From Tetrahymena elliotti 4EA (taxonomy: Eukaryota > Ciliophora > Oligohymenophorea > Hymenostomatida > Tetrahymenidae): a stretch of DNA of 64,000 bases. The position numbers were made by a program, and so were the translations under genes. The stretch lies in the NCBI GenBank assembly GCA_000231825.2, contig JH720318.1:328539-392538 (forward strand), read 5' to 3'. The notes beneath the pieces were generated by a model, which had not been told where the DNA came from, searched no databases, and was given only the letters and a program-made list of their open reading frames with translations. This document shows positions 25,658 through 38,144 of the stretch, piece after piece (the first letter of the stretch is position 1; every line of letters starts with the position of its first letter).

Positions 25658-26553
25658 TTATTTATTTATATATTTATGGGATTACATTAATTTTAAAATG
25701 TTTAAAATAAACAGAAAACTATTTTATCTATTCATAAATATAAATAGATTTTTCTAATTTTCTATTAAATAATTTTAAAAATTTGTTTTAATTCTAGCAT
25801 CCTAACAATTTCTTTCAAAAATATTTGTTAAATCTAATTACTAAATGACTTAACTTATCTGTGCTAAATTTATTATGACAACAAAATGTTTTTTTTAATG
25901 TTTACGATTAAATATTTATTTCTTACTATAAATTTGCAAGATTGTTTACATTTATATTATACATTTTATCATTTCAATAAAGTTAAAATTTTACTATTTA
26001 GTATGATTTTAGCTTTTTCATAATTTAATAATTTAAGAATTTAGTTATTTTTTTGTATTTAATGATTAAATATTCTATTTTAAATTTAAATCAAAAATAT
26101 GTGAACAACTTTGAGAATGGTCTGGCATATTTTAATATTTTTTATTCAAAATTGTTTAGTAGATTAAAAATTTTTTTTGAGTGGTTTTAAATGATAAAAT
26201 ATATTTAAACTTATATCTATTAACATTTATTAAAATTGCGTAAATATTTATTTCATATTCAAATAAATAAAAACATCATATTAATAAATTAAATTAAAAT
26301 TATATAATTCTTAAAATATCTTTACAAAAAGTAAAATAAATCTTAATTTTATTAATAGTTTGTAATCTTATGTTGTGGTTAATTTTATATTTATATGATG
26401 AAAAATGTTTTTCTTCATTTTTAAACTTTCCTTTATAATTTTTTATGTTTTTTAATGTAGGTACCAATTAAGTAAACCTATATATTTACATCTTTATATT
26501 TAATCAAAGTTCTATTTCCCAAGCCAAATACATATTTTTTTCATGGAAAGTTT
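25658..26553. other. Intergenic between convergent genes
   Basis: AT-rich 0.9-kb spacer between the 3' ends of CCDC146 and the minus-strand gene at 26554. No terminator or hairpin recognised. Confidence 0.6.
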
Positions 26554-27402
26554 TCATTTGTAAAATGAAAGGTTATTATTATCGGCTTTATGATGAGTAG
26601 AAGCATTAAAAGTTTTATTTAAGGATTTATTAATATTGTTAAAATTATTAGTAGTTGAGCTTAATTTCTTTCTGATAAAATCTTTATCATTTCTTAATAT
26701 ATCCATAGTTTTCCCATTTTAACTTTCAATTATTTAGCTTTAATTTTAACTTTCTTTTATTAAATCTCTTGATTAACTTCTTTCATAGTAGGATTAGCAT
26801 CTAGTTCTTGAGTTTGGTTTAGGCTAAGATAATCTCATTGTAAGATTCACTTATTCTGTTGCAATAGATTTTTCAGCTGATAGTTATCTTGGATTCTTTT
26901 GATTTCTGAAACCTTGCATAGTGTCTCTCCATACATCTCTAGTGTTATTATCAATAAAATAATTATTTTAGAGTAAAATATTTAAGCAAACATGAACAAA
27001 AGATGAAAATTTATCCATTTATTACCTTTGAAATGAATGAGGAATCTTTTCATATTAGCGAAGAGAAGAGTTAAATTTATAGTCTACTTAATTTCTCCAG
27101 TGATATGAAGTATCCGTTCTTCCTCCATTGTTTATGCAAATGTAATAATCTCTACCACTTCCATCACTGTAATAATTGACTACTTTATTTTCTGTTTTAG
27201 GAGGTTAAGTGCGATGATATTTTTTCTTTTAAAATTCCATTCTCTCTACTGATGAGACAGGTTTAGGTTTAAGTTCATGAAGTCTATCCTAAGGAAGTAG
27301 TCCACCATTAATTGTTTTAATATATGAATCTCTTCCTGTTCCATCAGCCTAGTAATAGAGAGTCTTACTTGAAACTGGTACTGATTTCTATCTTAAATTC
27401 AT
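26554..27402 (-). CDS. Protein with duplicated YYxDGxGRDxYI motif, possible ciliary component
   Basis: Two exons, 27402-27026 and 26938-26554, with an 87-nt intron; 253 residues. Two copies of one motif stand out: YYQADGTGRDSYIKTINGG near residue 16 and YYSDGSGRDYYICINNGG near residue 76, about 60 residues apart. Between and after them the chain is basic and rich in Pro, Gln and Ser. The C-terminal third is low-complexity Asn/Ser/Lys. No signal peptide or membrane segment. My recollection that such GRD-repeat proteins occur widely in ciliated protists is not checkable here. It lies tail-to-tail with CCDC146, but adjacency is weak evidence for function. An ATG further upstream was not found. 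Confidence 0.75.
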
Positions 27403-30323
27403 AGTATATTGCTTTACTACTTTTTTCTATAATATTACTTATAAAGAATTATAATTAAAAATTTGCAAATTAATGTCAATTAAAAAATTTATTTTTATCA
27501 ATGCTTCTTATCAAATATTTCAGTATATTTCTTAGTAAAATTGTTAACATTTAATTTATCAAAACCAAATTTCTTTTATTTTTGTGTTGAAGAAAAGATA
27601 TTGGTTAAATTTTATTCATCTTTACTAACTCAAAGACAAAAAAATTGAATGGCCATTTTTTAACTATTAAACCCATTATAATTTTTTTTATTAATTTTTG
27701 CCATTAATTATGAGTCAATATAAGATGAAATCAAAATCTATTCTAATTATTACAAAGACAAAACTAAATATAAATTTATCAAAGATAGAAAAAAACAACT
27801 TTTTTTCAAAATAAAATATTTTTCTAATTTAACTCGAAGAATTCATACAAATTTTTAAACTTCTACTTTAAAAAATTATTGAGAATAATTTTACTACTTA
27901 AAAAAAAGTATATTTATCATCAAAAAAATTCTTCAAAATTAACTAATAGAAATTTGCAATAGAAAAATTAAATAAAATCGATTTTATCAATTATATTTTA
28001 AAAAATTGATTTTTTGTTTAACAAATTTTAATAATTTCATATTAAATAAAAATAATTAAAAATAAATAGCTCAATTAAAATAAATCTTACAACTTATTGT
28101 TTTCCATAACCCACAAAGTATTGTGATTTAATGAATTGTAAATTAAAGGGTATTTCGTTGTATTTATTTCAATTTTGAGGTTTAAAATTTATTATAATTT
28201 AAAATAATTTGTCTTTCAAATTTAAAATCCTTTTTGAAAAATTTCTATGGAAGAAAGACAAAAAAATTTAAAAGTTTTAAATTTAAATTGCTATTTTAAT
28301 TTCAAAAGTATTTCAGGATGAAAAATATTTTCTTTATAAAATAAAACAAAGAATTTCATTGTTTTTTAAATCAGATTTTAAGTAAAGATGTAAAATTTTA
28401 ATATTTTATTCTTCATTTAATAAAAAATTTTTATAAATTGCAAATAAAAGTTCAGTTAAGACTAAAATTTACTCAAAAAAGTCAAAGTAAAATTTTTTAT
28501 CTGTTTTTCCTTCGAATGTTTATTTAATGTTGATAAATATTAAATATGTTTCTATTTAAGGAGTAGTATAAAATTTTAATTTTAATTTAAAAATAAAAAA
28601 TTATGATATTTAAGTAAGTAAGTATTAGTTAGATGTAATTTTACCTTTCAAACAATCTATAAAATAATAATTAAAAAAGAGGGACAAATTGGAATAAGAA
28701 AGCTCAGAATATAACAAATTAAGCTTACTCATTATATTTAGAAGCACATTAAAGAATAATATTCAAATGTTAATTTGATTAAATCAAAAATAAACGAATA
28801 CAAAAATTTGGATACTTTTTAATAAATTGATATTATTATAAAAACGAATTGTTACATGAAAACACTTTGTTTCATATTATAAACTTCTTTATTTCTTAAT
28901 TATTAACTATTTAAAAATTTTAGATGAATTTAAAAATAACACATATAGTTATTGATATTTTTTTGAATTGATTTTTTTTGGTCATTTTTATTTTTTTAAA
29001 TATTATTAAAATTAATCATAAGACTAGAAAGATATATAAATATTAATCTATTTAATATTGATCAATCAAAGCCCTTATCTATATGCTTAATCTAATTAAT
29101 AAGTAAATGAAGCAATATATAAAAAAATAAGCTAAAATTTATGAAATAAATAAGAATCAAAAACTTAGTATGACTCTATTTATGATAAATAATAAAAGCA
29201 GTAAATAGAATTTTTTAATAAAATATTTAATTCTTTAATTGGTGTTTACTTTTAAATTTACTTGAGTTTACACTTTTAAAATGGCCAAATTTTATGATAT
29301 TTATTTAATTCTTCTAAATTCTAAAACATTTTTTTAAATTAATATTATATTATTATGAATTTCAATCTTGGTATTAAAAAAAATGTATCTGCTTTTATTT
29401 TTTTAAAGTTAGTGATTGTAAATTTATGTAAATATTATGCTGTAAATTGTGTATTTATTTTGTTTACTTAGTTACTACTTATGTATAAATTACAATTTAA
29501 TATCAAAAAAATTTTTTAAAACAACACTAGTATATTTCTTTGGTATTCCCATAAAAACCTAATTACTAGAATAGAAAATAATATATTAAAGTAATTTTTA
29601 CACTTTATCTATGATAAAATGTTAAAATTTTTTAATTAAGAAGGAATAAACCAACCAAAATTTTTAAAATGTAAATGGTAAAGGTATGATACATATTTTA
29701 TTAAGGTATAAAATAATTTAAAACAAAAAAAATGCCATTTTATGTGTTTCAAAATATTAAAATACACTGTAATTTTTGACCTAAAGAAACAGTAAAATGT
29801 TATGTATTTTAGCAAATACTAAAATAGATTTAAAATTAAAATATAAAAAATCTAAAAAATATTTAACATTCAAAAAATTTGTTGGTATTTAACATTTTTC
29901 TGATTAATTTGGATTTACTTTCTTGTCTTTTTCTAAAAATTTATTTAAAAATGCCTAAATAAGCATAGAATAAAATAAAATATATTGAATTTACTAAGCA
30001 TATTAAACTAAAAGATAAAGGCTAATGTAATAGCTAAATTGTATGTTTAAAATTTTTGTTTACAATTTACCTTAAATAATGATATGTTTTGGTACATGAA
30101 CTACATGAATATCTTTAATTCCAAATTAAATCAATAAAATCACTATTTCCTGAGAAGTCTAATTAATTCTTATAAGCTTTTCAAATAAATGTAATAATTT
30201 TTTGTTAAAATTTGATGAGTTTTCTAAATAAATAAATATTTTTGACTGTAATTTCTAATTTAAATACTTTCTGATATTAAGTATATCATGAAAAATAATT
30301 ATAAATTAAAAAATTATCTATTA
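27403..30323. other. Intergenic, AT-rich, 2.9 kb
   Basis: Long spacer between divergent genes, extremely AT-rich with no frame of coding quality. It includes a 10-base match to the start of the Tetrahymena breakage sequence at 29647, which is not a full site. Confidence 0.6.
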
Positions 30324-31217
30324 ATGAAATTTACTTGGTTTTCAAATTGCCTTTTAGGTCTATTGCTCGTAACCTTAGTATCTGCTAATTTATCTCAATT
30401 TCCTCATGAAGAGGATATCAAAATAATAAACGGAGAAGAATTTGTGTAAACTCCTTTTGGTCTTATGCTGAGAGAATGTGTTCAAAATGTCCCATCTGGC
30501 ACTCGCGTTCGTGAATCTGAAGATGGGTATTTACATCTTACTCATGAGAAAAAAGAGTTTTCTAAAAAACTTCCAAGAAATGAAAAATGTTTGAAAATGG
30601 ATCCAACTAGAAAACTAAAATAATGGATTGATAACAGTGGATGGGATCTTTCTGCTAATACCTCTTTAAGTAAATTCGAGGCTAACTATTTTGTACCTAA
30701 TACTCCTCGTACTACAAATGATTAGTATCTTTACTATTTTATTGGATCTTAGAATAGTGATGGAAGTGGTCCAGGACTCTCAATCATTTAGCCTGTTTTA
30801 TCTTATCACTAAGGCTGGTATTTTTAATCATGGAATTGCTGCCCTGATGGATAGGCAATAAATACTGAACCTTTTTTTAACATAACTCCTCGTGATTAAG
30901 TTTACGGCTCTGTTGAAGTAAAAGACTCCTAGGTTACTATCATTTCCCAAAACAAGTAAGGATAGCAATCTGTACTTACAGTAGACTAGAATAATAGAAA
31001 TTTCACTTGGATAGATGCCACTTTGGAAGTTTACTTCATATCTAATTGCACAGATTACCCTTTAGGAAAAATGCTTTATTCAAAAATGAATGTAACTCTT
31101 TCAGATGGTAGTAAACCTTTACCTAATTGGGATAATACTGGTATAACGGAATGCAATGGTAAGACTACAGTTGTTAACCCAAAAACAATTTCGATATCCC
31201 ATAATTTTCTTTTTTGA
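30324..31217 (+). CDS. Secreted protein of unknown function
   Basis: Single exon, 297 residues, ATG 30324 to TGA 31215-31217. A typical signal peptide opens it (MKFTWF then LLGLLLVTLVSA, cleavage probably before NLSQF). The mature part is globular: a Cys/Pro pre-region (LRECVQNVPSG), then W-rich segments IDNSGWDLSANTS, NYFVPNTPRTT, YYFIGSQNSDGSGPGLSI, IQPVLSYHQGWYFQSWNCC and later IDATLEVYFISNCTDYP. The order 'W..P..P, then ILQPVLxW, then W..S' resembles a family of secreted proteins in fungi and protists thought to be beta-rich, but I cannot name it with certainty. Several N-x-S/T sites fit a glycoprotein. No C-terminal anchor, so it is probably secreted or stored in granules. The frame used 19 or so TAA/TAG Gln codons. 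Confidence 0.8.
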
Positions 31218-31605
31218 AATTTGAATTTTTTTTTCAAAAATAAATATGAAAAAAATAGAGAATTGAATTTTAAAATTTAATTCTTTTTTAATGTTTATCA
31301 TCTCTTTTTTTAAATTATTAGTTGATAAAATAGATTACAATAATATTTCTATTATATATTTTTTATTTACTTTAAATATATCATACCAGAATTAATAATT
31401 TCATTGTCATTGAGCTCTATTTGTCTATTTTAATTGAATAAATTCCTCACTAATTCCTAGTCAGAATAATAGGATTTATCTATGTTATGTTATCTATTTA
31501 ATTAAAAATGTTTCTATACTATTTGATTTTTAAAATATACTTAATTTTATAAATAAAAAAAATAATAATAACAAATAAATACAACAACTTAAAAAATTAT
31601 TACAA
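31218..31605. other. Short intergenic spacer
   Basis: AT-rich, 388 bases; the stretch before ATG 31606 is A-rich, as upstream of other genes in the window. Confidence 0.6.
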
Positions 31606-32154
31606 ATGGGTTATTCTATTTCTAAAATGTTAGGAAATCTATTTTCTTCTTCTTCAAAAAAATATAAGATCCTAATGCTAGGTCTTGATGGTGCTGGAAA
31701 GACTTCTATTCTGTATAGAATGCGTTTTGGTCAAAATGTAATGACTATACCTACTGTAGGTTTTAATATGGAAACAGTAAAATATAAAAACATTGAGTTT
31801 AATATATGGGATATTTGTGGTTCTGAAAAACTTAGAGTACTTTATAAACATTATTATCCCTGTGTTTCTGCTATAATATTTGTTGTAGATACTACTGATG
31901 TAGAAAGACTCTCATCTGCAAAGGAAACTCTTTTTTCAGTTTTAAATGATTAAGAATTATTCGGAATACCTGTCCTTATTTTTGCCAATAAAATTGATAT
32001 TTGCAGAATCTCTCTAAATGACCTACCAGGCTAATTAGGATTACACGAATTATAAAATAGAAAATTCCACCTCTAGCACTGTTGTGCTCTTACTGTAGAA
32101 GGAATGATTGAAGGATTTGAATGGCTAAATTAATAATTCTAAAGTTATAATTGA
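31606..32154 (+). CDS. Divergent ARF/ARL-family small GTPase
   Basis: Single exon, 182 residues, close to the 180-181 of ARF proteins. Gly2 and the amphipathic start (MGYSISKMLGNLF) predict N-myristoylation and membrane association (family knowledge). G1 is GLDGAGKTSI, the switch-I Thr lies in IPTVGFN, G3 is WDICGSEKLR, G4 is ANKID, and the C-terminal ALTVEGMIEGFEWLNQQF parallels the ARF 'ATTGEGLYEGLDWL' region. G3 is odd: the usual WDVGGQ reads WDICGS, so the catalytic Gln is Ser and one Gly is Cys. That should alter or abolish intrinsic and GAP-stimulated hydrolysis. Nucleotide-binding residues otherwise look intact. It belongs to the ARF branch, but whether it is an ARF or ARL subtype cannot be said. 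Confidence 0.93.
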
Positions 32155-33506
32155 AACAGAGCACTACTTTAAATTAAAATCTTCTTTTCAAAAATAAACA
32201 ATTGGTAGACTCTATAACAAAAAATATTTGAATCAAACAAATATGCTAAATGTTTTATAATTAAAAATAATTAACTCTAAATCTTTTATAATATTATCTA
32301 ATTTAAATAAAAAATGTAAATATTTATAATTTAAAAAACAAAAATTTCACTAATAAAAAAATATTTTCTTTATGAATCGAATTGATAACGAAAAGATTAA
32401 ACTACCTATTTTATTGTAACTATTTAAAAGAAATAATAAATAATTGTTACTTTTCTTCAATATACTAAATTTATTTCTTATTTCTTAAATAAACTAAATT
32501 CCTTTCTTAATTTCTGCATTATGTAAAAATCATAAAATTAAAAGATTTTATCAGAATTTTTGAACATAAAAAGGATAAATAAATATTTCATTTTTTTATT
32601 TAGCTATTATCTGAATTAAAATGTTCTAATTGCTATTACTTATACTGTAAAAACTTAATCATATAATTTGATAATATCAAAGAAGAAATATATTGAATTT
32701 GAAATGAACTGTACATTTAATAGTTGAATAGATCTATTTAATGTTTAGATCAAGTAGTTTGATAATAATTTAACTTTTATTAAAATATATAGAAAAGAAA
32801 TAAATGAGCAGTTAGAGAACTGTAAATGTATACAAATAAAAATAAAGTAAACCAAATTAAGTGTTTAATATATTTCTTAATGATTAGAATGATTATATTG
32901 ATATATTTTATAACCAATTTAATTAATTTGTGTGTTTTTGAAGAAGAAGAAGAGGAGGAATCTTGATTTATTTTTTTTAATTATTTTAAAAATTTTTTGT
33001 AAGCAATCTCATAAACTCACACAAAAATTTTATTTTCAATAGCTTTTAGTTATGTTGTTTGTCTGTCTATTCAATGTTTTTTGATGATGCATTTTTCCAA
33101 TATTTCGTATTTAATTGATAAGTTATTCTGAATAATGTAATTGAATATAAATATATTTTTTATTAATTATTTATTTATTATTTTGTTGCAACTTTTGCTT
33201 TGTTTTTTTATTTGTTGATATAACTTTTTAAGACAAAATAATTTTATACTTAAAAGGTTGATAGATATTATTTTTATAATGCAAAAGGTTGAATGATTAA
33301 GTTTAAATTTTTATTGGTTAGAATACCTGTATAATTGAGGTTATTTATTATATTATTATTATTATTATTATTATTATTACTAATATTTTTTTACTTTTTT
33401 GGTTGTTATTAAGTGATAACAAAATTCATTGAAAGAAATTTTTTAGAAATATTTTAAGTCTTCATTTATATAAAGTATTTTATTTTATAGAATTTTTTAT
33501 TTATTT
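32155..33506. other. Intergenic, AT-rich
   Basis: 1.35 kb between convergent genes. Contains a GAAGAA/GAGGAGG purine patch near 32940 and an ATT microsatellite at 33351. Confidence 0.6.
33351..33379. repeat. ATT trinucleotide microsatellite
   Basis: About ten perfect ATT units, seen directly, downstream of the PX-START gene stop. Confidence 0.9.
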
Positions 33507-36500
33507 TCAGGAATCACTTCTCTTTGGTGTTGTTGGTGTTATAGATTCATTCAAAGATTAATCGAAGGTGCTTTTTCCAGAAATTTATTTAGATGAGCTT
33601 TCTATTAAGTTAAGTATGTTATCGATAACTTGCTTATTATCTTTCAGGAGGAAAGGGGAAGTATATATTATGGAATTTTTATCACAACATTTTATGATAA
33701 CATCTATTTTAGTAATAGGAGACTCATTTTAAGAAAGAGTTTCAAAGGACTTAGAATCATCTTCGTCGTCTTCTATTGAGAAAGTTGTACTTGAGTTTTA
33801 TGTATTATTAAATCTCTTAAGTTTACTTTCATTCTTGTAAGGAGTGAATTTTACCAATTAGTACCACTTACCTTTTGAATTTATAACAAATTTTAATTTT
33901 ATTTAAAATGCCAAAAATAAAAAATTACCTAAATCTTCATAATGTTGTGGCTTGTATTCTCCATTTTAAATAGGCTCTTTATAGATATACATTGAATCAG
34001 GTTCTTCAATAATAGTTCTCTTGTATAAAAAGGTTAAGACTCTATTGCCATTATATCTTTAGACAATCAGACTTTCTTTGTATGTTTCTTCATTTTAGAA
34101 TTCTTAAAGATTTATTTTTTTATTTTCCATAAACTAATTCATTTGTAAAAGAATTTAATTAATTGTAATTATGTTTATTTTCAGAAAGTAAAAAAGTAAG
34201 CAAATATAAAAGAAATATTATAATTTATCAAAAGCTTACTAGTGTATCCCAATCTTTTCTGTTTTCTATTACAGCAGCTTAAGCACTCGAAAGACTTAAG
34301 GGGAGGAAGAATGAAAGCAAGATATATTAATCTGGTTATTTGCAATATTAGAAAGAGAAGCTATCCTCGGCATTGTAAACCTATGTCCATTAGATTGTTG
34401 GATCATCAATAGCTTCTTTTAAATCTTCCAAATCACAAGTGTCTTCTTAGTAGTTTTAAGAATGGCTTGCGTCAGTAAAAGTTTTGCTATTTTAATCAAT
34501 AACTGAGTTTCTACTAAAGAAAAGGATATCTTGCCAATTTTTGCTTTTTTAGGTTGACATTCTCATAGAATTCATGGCATTAAACTAATTTATAGGAACA
34601 TATTCTTAATTTGAGTCCTGTTCAGCCAATTCCATGGCCTTAGTAATGAGCTACCTAGGTACATTTTAAGTTTTGAAGAATTTAACATATTCTTCAAAGG
34701 TCTTTTCATCCATCTATTAATTAATACAAAAAAAAATGAATTTCAAGTCAAATTACACAAAATCTGACAATAAATTTATTTTTTTTATATGATCAATAAT
34801 AATAAAGAACAATCGAGAATTATTAAATAAATTTATTTTGAAAATCTAAAATCTTAATAATTTACAAGTAATTATCTGGTGGACTTTGTCAAAGTTTTAG
34901 AATGAGCATCAACGAAAATCTTCAAAAGCTTTAATGCAAAAAGCTTACATTCTTTCATATTTTTATTTACAATATGCGCTTCTGTTTTAGTTAAGAAAAT
35001 AGTTAAAGATTATTTAAAGAACAAGAAAGAAGAAACTTACTAAAATTGAATTTTTTCATGTCTTAAAAAGTTATGTTTGTAAAAACATCTATGAATTGCT
35101 AAGCGTCTTTTTTAAATAAATAAGTAAGTAAGTAAATCAATTTAATTAAGAAGGAAATTTGAATTTTTAATAAGTTTGTTAATTACTTGGATTCTTTTAT
35201 ATGTCCATTAAATCTAGTACTAATTTGAGGCCTTAGCAACATATTAAATGGCTGTCAGGATTTTCTTTGGAAACTGATAGAGATAACTCAATAATGCCTT
35301 TTAATTTATCTTACCCAATTAGGATGAGGGGAATGAAGTTTCTATTTAAAGTTGGTTATTCCTTAAAATAGAAGTTCCTGATTTTACTAATTATTAAAAA
35401 GGAAATTAATAAAAAATTTTTGAATTTTGCATTTAGAAATTTAGTGTAAGCTAATTAGGATTTTTAAAAATTTATGAAATTGATTTATTGAATATATCGC
35501 CAATTAGATTACATTACAAGAGTATTTCTTAATTTGCGATTAATTTTCTTCTAACGAAATATGAATTTCGATTAGCAAAATATTTAAAATTTTTATAATA
35601 TTTGATTATTAGAAATAAAATATCATTTTCTATTGACTTTTCACCAATAGTTATTTACTTACAAATCTATCTGTTAAATATCTAATCAACTTATTTCTTT
35701 AATCACTAATTTATGGTAAATAATAAATAAATATTATACTCTAAACTGTAGGTTATACTGTCTGTGAAAGCATTTAATTTTTATATAATCTCTAGCATCA
35801 TCTTTTCTTAGTCATTACTGGGCTTGATTGGAATACTTGTAATTATCTCTGTGTGTTGTTAAAGCAACAAAGAACTCTTAGCTTATTCTCTAAAGAAATC
35901 ATGAATTCCCTTCTTTATAAATTGTTCTTTTTATAAAAATCAAGTTTAGTATTTCAATTTCAAATCAAATTCTTCTAAAATGGGGGTTAAACGAAGGAAC
36001 AATTATTTTGCATTTATTATAAGGTATTTGGGTATGCTCGAATAAATTATTATCAGATTTCTTACACATTTAAAAAAAGGGGGACTGGTTTATGTAACCC
36101 TTTAGGTTTATAGGTTAAGAAACACCTTAAATAACTAATATTAAGCTTTTAATAGAACTTAATTTTTTGGGGGGTCTATTAAATTGTGAGGTTGCGTATT
36201 TATTTATTGCATAGATTTTTAAAGTCTATATAATCTAAATAATATATGAGGGAAAGATTTTTATTCCTAGTATAATTAATGAGTAATGTATTTGCTCTTT
36301 GATAATAATATATTATTAATTATTTAAATTGAAATAGTAACTTGCCTAATCAAGTAGTCTAATAAGTAGTGGTTTAAATATTTCTTATAAATTCTATTTA
36401 TGTTTATTCTAATTAATTACAATCATTCATTTATTTCTTCTTGATCAAAAAAATTTCATAGGATCCATCTAATTATCTTAAATTGCTTTTAAATAGATAG

Positions 36501-38144
36501 TGATCTAATGGATCGGAAGGTGGGTATTTACTTGGTTGAAGAGAAGAATTTTAATTTTTGATTTGGATTTATAATTAGAATATTTAATGTAAGTTTCTTG
36601 ATATATTTCTTTGCCTTAATATATATTTACTCATTATCTTTCAATTTTATGAGCTATGCAGAATGGTTCTAGAAACATAAACTATTTAAAACTTCAAATT
36701 AATAATTCAACCAATATCTTACCTTGAATTTCAATAAAATCTAAAAATATGAAGATCTATCTTTTCGTATATGCTTCAAACACTACTGTGAGGAATTCTA
36801 GTATTTTAAGATAAAAAAATTTGCATTTACATTTTAATTAAATCAAGTCATTAATTCATTTCAATACGTATTTAAGTAAATTCGAGATTTATAAATTTTA
36901 AGCTATGGAAAGGGGGGTTTTTTAATTCTTATGAAATTAGTTTTACCATTTAGCATCTTAATTCGATTTTCAATAGTTTTTTATTTGAAAGAGCTGAATA
37001 TCTTCTTTCTAGGGAACTTTGTAATTACTAAATCAGAATACTGTTTCTTTAACTTTATTAAAAAAAAGATAAGAATTCTTTAAAAGGAGTTGAAATTTGA
37101 TGAGTCTAATTCTTTTAATTAATTATTTTAAAGTATTTTCATAATTCATGCATCCTTAATTATAATTTGCTGGCTGATTATCAAAGATTGTAAATATATT
37201 CATTCATTTCACATTTTCAATAAAAACCTAACTTAAAATAATTTATTCTTAATTATTTTAAATATTTTATTGAGAAGATGAATCATTAAATCTTATCATT
37301 ATTTAAACTTGCTCATCAATAGATATAATCACCAATCAAGGTAGAAAGAAAGAAATAATTAATGATGGAACCAGATTAATCTCAATTATATTTATTTATT
37401 GATTGATTGAAAATATTTCTTTGCATAATTGCCAAGCATATAGACTCACAGTAAATTAATTTTAATAAAAAGATTCTAATTACCTCCTTTCTAAAATTAC
37501 TGAAATCATTATATCTCTTATTTATATGATAAATTCCCATATCAGTCTCTACCTTAATCTGATAAGCCTTTTTAATTTAATAAGCATAAATTAGTTAAGA
37601 GTATGTAAAATATTTCACAAAATAGATAAGTTGTATTTGAGCATTTGATTATGAAATCTAATAGAATTTAGAGGACAAAAAACTTGAATATTAGCCAAGA
37701 AAAATTCTTCCATTTCTTGCTAAATTTGAGATTTTATGTGATATATTAATGCATTAGATAAGTATTATCATAAGCGCTAAAAATAAACTGTGATCGATTT
37801 ATATGAAAAAATATCAAGAAAATAATGAGTAAAATAAAGAAGAATATTTGAAAGAGTAAGTTAGAGAAAATCAATGTCTCAATTACTGTATATTATTCCT
37901 TATCTGTAATAGCCAGCTCTGTATTTTCTATATTAACATTTTAGATGGTTTTCATGCGGTATATGTTTGAATAGAACTCCAATTTCTTCTCAGCTTCTTA
38001 ATCTGTAGAGCTATTAGAGGAACTATTTTTATCTTCATGACTTTTGACAGAATCGCTTTTGGAATTACGAGTTGATTTCCTATCACTTGAAGATGGAGGT
38101 ATATCATTAAATGATTACACTTTTCTTAAAGCTTGTTAGCTCAT
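33507..38144 (-). CDS. Multi-exon PX-domain plus START-like protein
   Basis: Exon 1 (38144-37887) encodes a Ser-rich start (MSQQALRKVQSFNDIPPSSS). A phox-homology domain follows over exons 1-4 (37567-37484, 37052-36947, 36797-36723): YTAYQIKVETDMGIYHINKR, RYNDF, LKKQYSDLVITKFPRKK, IENRIKMLNEFLTVV. RYNDF and the FPRKK element are the phosphoinositide-binding landmarks of PX domains. The middle (36722 to about 35400) is coding but its splicing is unresolved; pieces such as PPSDPLDHYLFKSNLRQLDG and FFREQAKSSLLLQQHTE are visible. The 3' part is firm: an exon ending 35187, then 35106-35041, 34981-34866, 34713-34240, 34133-33929, 33871-33507, with armadillo-like helices and then a START-like lipid-binding domain (WTQVYNAEDSFSFQYC, ENRKDWDTLFMENKKINL, ESLIVQRYNGNRVLTFLYKR). 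Inferred role: membrane-targeted lipid sensing or transfer. Confidence 0.8.

Noticed and set aside
29647..29656. TAAACCAACC, the first ten bases of the Tetrahymena chromosome breakage sequence
   Set aside because: The 15-base site needs CTCTT-type sequence next, but the following bases are AAAAT; breakage sites tolerate little variation and the scaffold continues.
34707..34713. ATG at 34713 as start of a separate START-domain gene
   Set aside because: It directly follows a splice acceptor, and upstream exons 34981-34866 and 35106-35041 join it in phase with coding-quality sequence, so the ATG is probably internal.
36165..36176. TTTTTTGGGGGG run resembling a telomere unit
   Set aside because: Single occurrence, no TTGGGG tandem array, and it lies within coding-like sequence of the PX-START gene.
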